Shown here: in pieces, positions 32,414 to 34,896 of the stretch
How the letters are laid out: every line of letters begins with the position of its first letter
How positions within the stretch are numbered: position 1 is the stretch's first letter
NCBI GenBank assembly: GCA_002482765.1
Contig: DLGP01000071.1
Location: 1-34,896, forward strand
Length of the DNA stretch: 34,896 nucleotides
Direction of reading: 5' to 3'
Source of the DNA: Alphaproteobacteria bacterium UBA7691
GTDB lineage: Bacteria > Pseudomonadota > Alphaproteobacteria > Ferrovibrionales > Ferrovibrionaceae
Position numbers and translations under genes: made by a program
Notes under the pieces: model-generated
The model's input: the letters and a program-made list of their open reading frames with translations, nothing else
Told to the model about the DNA's origin: nothing
Databases searched by the model: none

Positions 32414-33553
32414 ATGCAGCATCGGCTCAAGGCCGTGTTCATGCGCGGCGGCACGTCCAAGGCGCTGATCTTCCACCAGGCCGATCTGCCGGCGCAGCGT
32501 GATGACTGGGCGGCAATTTTTCTTGCCGCGCTGGGTTCGCCCGATCCCAATGGCCGCCAGTTGGATGGCATGGGCGGCGGTGTTTCGTCGTTATCCAAGA
32601 TCTGCATCATCGGCCCACCCAGCCGACCGGATGCTGATATTGACTACACCTTTGCCCAGGTTTCCGTCGATCAGGCATTGGTGGATTATGCCGGCAATTG
32701 CGGCAACATGTCGTCCGCTGTGGGTCCATTCGCGGTTGATGAAGGCATCATCCCGGCGCCCGCCGATGGGCTGGCCCGTGTGCGTATTCACAACACCAAT
32801 ACCAGCAAGATCATCATTGCCACTTTCCCGGTGCAGGGCGGCATGGCGGTGGTGCAGGGCGATTGCGAGATTGACGGCGTGGCCGGCAGCGGCGCGCCGA
32901 TCCGGCTGGATTTCCTCAATCCAGGCGGGTCCAAGACCGGTCGGCTGCTGCCCAGCGGCCAGGCGATTGATCGGCTGGTATTGCCGGATGGCAGCCATAT
33001 TGAAGCCAGTCTGATCGATGCCGCCAATCCCGGCGTGTTTGTGCGCGCCGCTGATCTTGGCCTTGCCGGCACCGAGACGCCGCAGGCGCTGGAAAAGGAT
33101 GCGGCGCTGATGCAGCGGCTGGAAGTTATCCGGCTGGCGGGATCAGTCGCCATGGGGCTTACCCCCGATCTGGCCGCGGCAGCGCGCATGCCCAGCATTC
33201 CGAAGATTGCCGCGATTGCGCCAAGCCAGGCTTTCACCGCGCTTTCAGGCCGGATTTATGCGGCGGAAGATACCGATATTCTGGTGCGCATGATCTCGGT
33301 GGGGCAGCCGCATCGTGCCGTGCCGATCACCGGCGGCTTGTGCCTAGCGGCAGCTTGCCGGGTGCCGGGCAGCCTGGCGCAGCAGATGCTGCGGCCCGGG
33401 CAATCCGGCGCCTTGCGGGTGGGCCACCCTTCCGGCTTGTTGCTGGTAGATGCGGCGGCGGAACTGCGCGATGGCGTGGTGTATGTGCCGCAGGCCAGCC
33501 TGTATCGCACGGCGCGCCGGCTGTTTCAGGGCGAAGTGCTGTACAGTCTCTAA
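32414..33553 (+). CDS. prpF: PrpF-like methylaconitate cis-trans isomerase family protein
   Basis: A 379-residue PrpF-fold protein with RGGTSKA (11-17), LDGMGGGVSSLSK and YAGNCGNMSSAVGPFAVDEG (92-111, including C96). The family includes 2-methylaconitate isomerase (PrpF), 4-oxalomesaconate tautomerase and methylitaconate delta-isomerase; sequence alone does not separate these. In this module it probably shifts the double bond made by the TcuA-like dehydrogenase before hydration and cleavage by the PrpB-like lyase. It begins 5 nt after the epimerase gene; an earlier ATG at 32387 would overlap it. Its TAA overlaps the stop of the convergent synthetase gene (CTAA). Confidence 0.85.
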   Translation: MQHRLKAVFMRGGTSKALIFHQADLPAQRDDWAAIFLAALGSPDPNGRQLDGMGGGVSSLSKICIIGPPSRPDADIDYTFAQVSVDQALVDYAGNCGNMSSAVGPFAVDEGIIPAPADGLARVRIHNTNTSKIIIATFPVQGGMAVVQGDCEIDGVAGSGAPIRLDFLNPGGSKTGRLLPSGQAIDRLVLPDGSHIEASLIDAANPGVFVRAADLGLAGTETPQALEKDAALMQRLEVIRLAGSVAMGLTPDLAAAARMPSIPKIAAIAPSQAFTALSGRIYAAEDTDILVRMISVGQPHRAVPITGGLCLAAACRVPGSLAQQMLRPGQSGALRVGHPSGLLLVDAAAELRDGVVYVPQASLYRTARRLFQGEVLYSL

Positions 33554-34896
33554 CGATTCAGTAGCACGGCATCGCAGGCAATGGCGCCCTGGCCGGGCGC
33601 CAGCACACGCACCGGGTTGATCTCCAGTGATTCGATCTCGTCGGCATGGGCGGCAAAAAACAGCGATAGCCGCTCGATCATCGCCGCCAGCGCCGGCAGA
33701 TCGGCAGCCGGCAGGCCACGGAAACCTTCGAACATGCGGCGGCCACGCAGGCTGTGCAGGGCGCGCTGGGCTTCCGCTGCGCTGACCGGCGCCAGGCGGC
33801 AGGCAACATCCTGGTAGATTTCAGCCTGCACACCGCCAAGACCAATCATGGTGATCGGGCCTAATTCGGCATCATGCTGAAAGCCGAGAATCACCTCGGC
33901 GGCCGCTGGCGCCATCTTTTCCACCAGCACGGCATCGCTAAGCCGATCAAGCATTGCCGAAGCCGCCGTAGCCACCGCATCGGGGGTAGCCAGGTTCAGC
34001 ATCACGCCGCCAATATCGCTTTTATGCAGAATAGTCGCGCTGTGGATTTTCACCGCCACCGGCAGGCCCACCTCCAGCGCAATGCCCACGGCGCGGCCGC
34101 TATCGGTAGCCACCCCGCCTGCCGGCACCGGGATGCCCAGCGCGGCCAAAACCTGCTTACCCGAATATTCAGTGCCATCATGCCGGCGTAAAGCTTTTGT
34201 GGCGGCGCTGAAATCGGCCATGGCCAGCGGCATTGCCGGCGTTGGCCGCAGGCGTGCCAGCACACCCAGCGCACTCACGGCGCGATGCTGGTCCTCAAAC
34301 ACGGCAAAGCCGGCAGCCTCATACTGCGCCACGGTTGCCTGATCCGCCACGATGCAGAGCAGCATCGGCTTGTCTGGATATTGCTGCGGCAAGGGTGACA
34401 GAATCTGCGACAGGCGCGGCGCAATACTTTTGGAACCGGCGGTGACGGTGAAGAAGGCAATCAGCGCATCTAGTCCGTCCTGGCGCAACACAACATCCAG
34501 ATTGTCGCGCACCAGATTTAGATTGTTGAACGCCTGCGCTGTCACATCGATGGGATTGCGCGTGGCGGCATAAGGATTGATCGCCTTTAGCGCGGCCTGT
34601 GCATCCGAAGGCAGCGCTGGCACGTCAAGGCCCACTTGCGCGGCGGTATCCGCCATCTGCACACCAACCGCGCCGGAAATGCTGACTAGGCCGACGCGGT
34701 TGCCGGCCGGGCGCGGCGCTTGTTGCAGCAGATAAGCGGCATCCACCATCGCCTCGGTATGCGGCATCCGCACCGCGCCATATTGTTCCAGCATGCCGCT
34801 GAATACCAGGTCGCTGCCGCTCATCGCGGCTGTATGGGTTTGGGCTGCGGCGGCGCCGACGCTGCTGCTGCCAGTGCGCGGGCGTTCCTGGCGAGC
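33550..34896 (-). CDS. NDP-forming acyl-CoA synthetase, 5' end beyond window
   Basis: The frame is open to the window edge, so the N-terminal part is missing; 448 residues are visible. The first visible residues contain THTAAMSGSD, matching the SHTGALAGSD segment at the end of the CoA-binding half of ADP/GDP-forming acetyl-CoA synthetases, and GNRVGLVSISGAVG follows. The C-terminal ATP-grasp domain (LAALGIPVPAGG, VAVKIHSATILHKSDIGGV, MIGLGGVQAEIYQD, ESLEINPVRV) is complete. The enzyme interconverts acyl-CoA, ADP and Pi with acid, ATP and CoA. An internal ATG at 34824 is not the real start, because the coding match continues upstream of it. It converges on the prpF-like gene with overlapping stops. 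Confidence 0.88.
   Translation of the reverse strand, partial: ARQERPRTGSSSVGAAAAQTHTAAMSGSDLVFSGMLEQYGAVRMPHTEAMVDAAYLLQQAPRPAGNRVGLVSISGAVGVQMADTAAQVGLDVPALPSDAQAALKAINPYAATRNPIDVTAQAFNNLNLVRDNLDVVLRQDGLDALIAFFTVTAGSKSIAPRLSQILSPLPQQYPDKPMLLCIVADQATVAQYEAAGFAVFEDQHRAVSALGVLARLRPTPAMPLAMADFSAATKALRRHDGTEYSGKQVLAALGIPVPAGGVATDSGRAVGIALEVGLPVAVKIHSATILHKSDIGGVMLNLATPDAVATAASAMLDRLSDAVLVEKMAPAAAEVILGFQHDAELGPITMIGLGGVQAEIYQDVACRLAPVSAAEAQRALHSLRGRRMFEGFRGLPAADLPALAAMIERLSLFFAAHADEIESLEINPVRVLAPGQGAIACDAVLLNR

Noticed and set aside
34822..34824. ATG as start of the NDP-forming synthetase
   Set aside because: The family match (THTAAMSGSD region) continues upstream of this ATG to the window edge, so the gene is truncated by the window, not short.

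Overview
The window is high-GC, densely packed bacterial DNA. The initiator-tRNA fragment, the codon usage, the single-chain acyl-CoA carboxylase and the TcuA/PrpF-type enzymes suggest an alphaproteobacterium, possibly a Rhodospirillales relative. That placement is inferred from style and gene content, not from a marker gene. There is no rRNA, CRISPR array, transposase or integrase.

Left edge (1-370). A 44-nt 3' fragment of tRNA-fMet followed by its own hairpin terminator looks like an attachment-site scar. Two TAGGGACA repeats 11 bp apart lie just outside it. Because the native downstream terminator is on the right, the integrated element most likely lies to the left of the window. A TPR/2OG-Fe(II) oxygenase gene follows on the + strand (371-1564).

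RiPP region (1660-10225, mostly - strand). The core is a lasso-peptide-type set: a PqqD-like leader-binding protein (B1), a B2 leader protease, an asparagine-synthetase-like cyclase (C) and a 51-residue precursor directly upstream of the cyclase. The precursor was found by reading; it carries a WxxPxL leader motif and the small, polar C-terminus TTSGPVADGNGSTS. Around this core are an HPr-kinase-like kinase, a PAPS-type sulfotransferase, two 2OG-Fe(II) oxygenases, a Cys-rich protein of unknown function and a polytopic membrane protein whose start overlaps the cyclase stop. No ABC exporter, isopeptidase or nucleotidyltransferase was found. The set predicts a heavily tailored (hydroxylated, phosphorylated and/or sulfated) lasso-like peptide. 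It is the most interesting system in the window.

Catabolic region (10560-33553, + strand). First comes a single-chain biotin-dependent acyl-CoA carboxylase, then a complete dipeptide/nickel-type ABC importer. Next are an alpha-methylacyl-CoA racemase, a hydratase-2 (MaoC), an acyl-CoA ligase, an MFE-2-type 3-hydroxyacyl-CoA dehydrogenase, a thiolase-like protein lacking the nucleophilic Cys paired with a DUF35 protein, and a second ligase. The last block holds a TcuA-like flavoprotein, an aldehyde dehydrogenase, a PrpB-like lyase, an SDR epimerase-like protein and a PrpF-like isomerase. Together these suggest import, CoA activation and carbon-carbon cleavage of a branched carboxylate, ending in methylcitrate-like C-C lyase chemistry. 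The substrate is unknown. Three transcription starts (near 10460, 23065 and 27370) share a YTGTWGACAG motif and may form one regulon. A perfect hairpin terminator sits inside the block at 24087-24115.

Right edge. An NDP-forming acyl-CoA synthetase on the - strand (33550-34896) converges on the prpF-like gene and is cut by the window end, so its N-terminus is missing.
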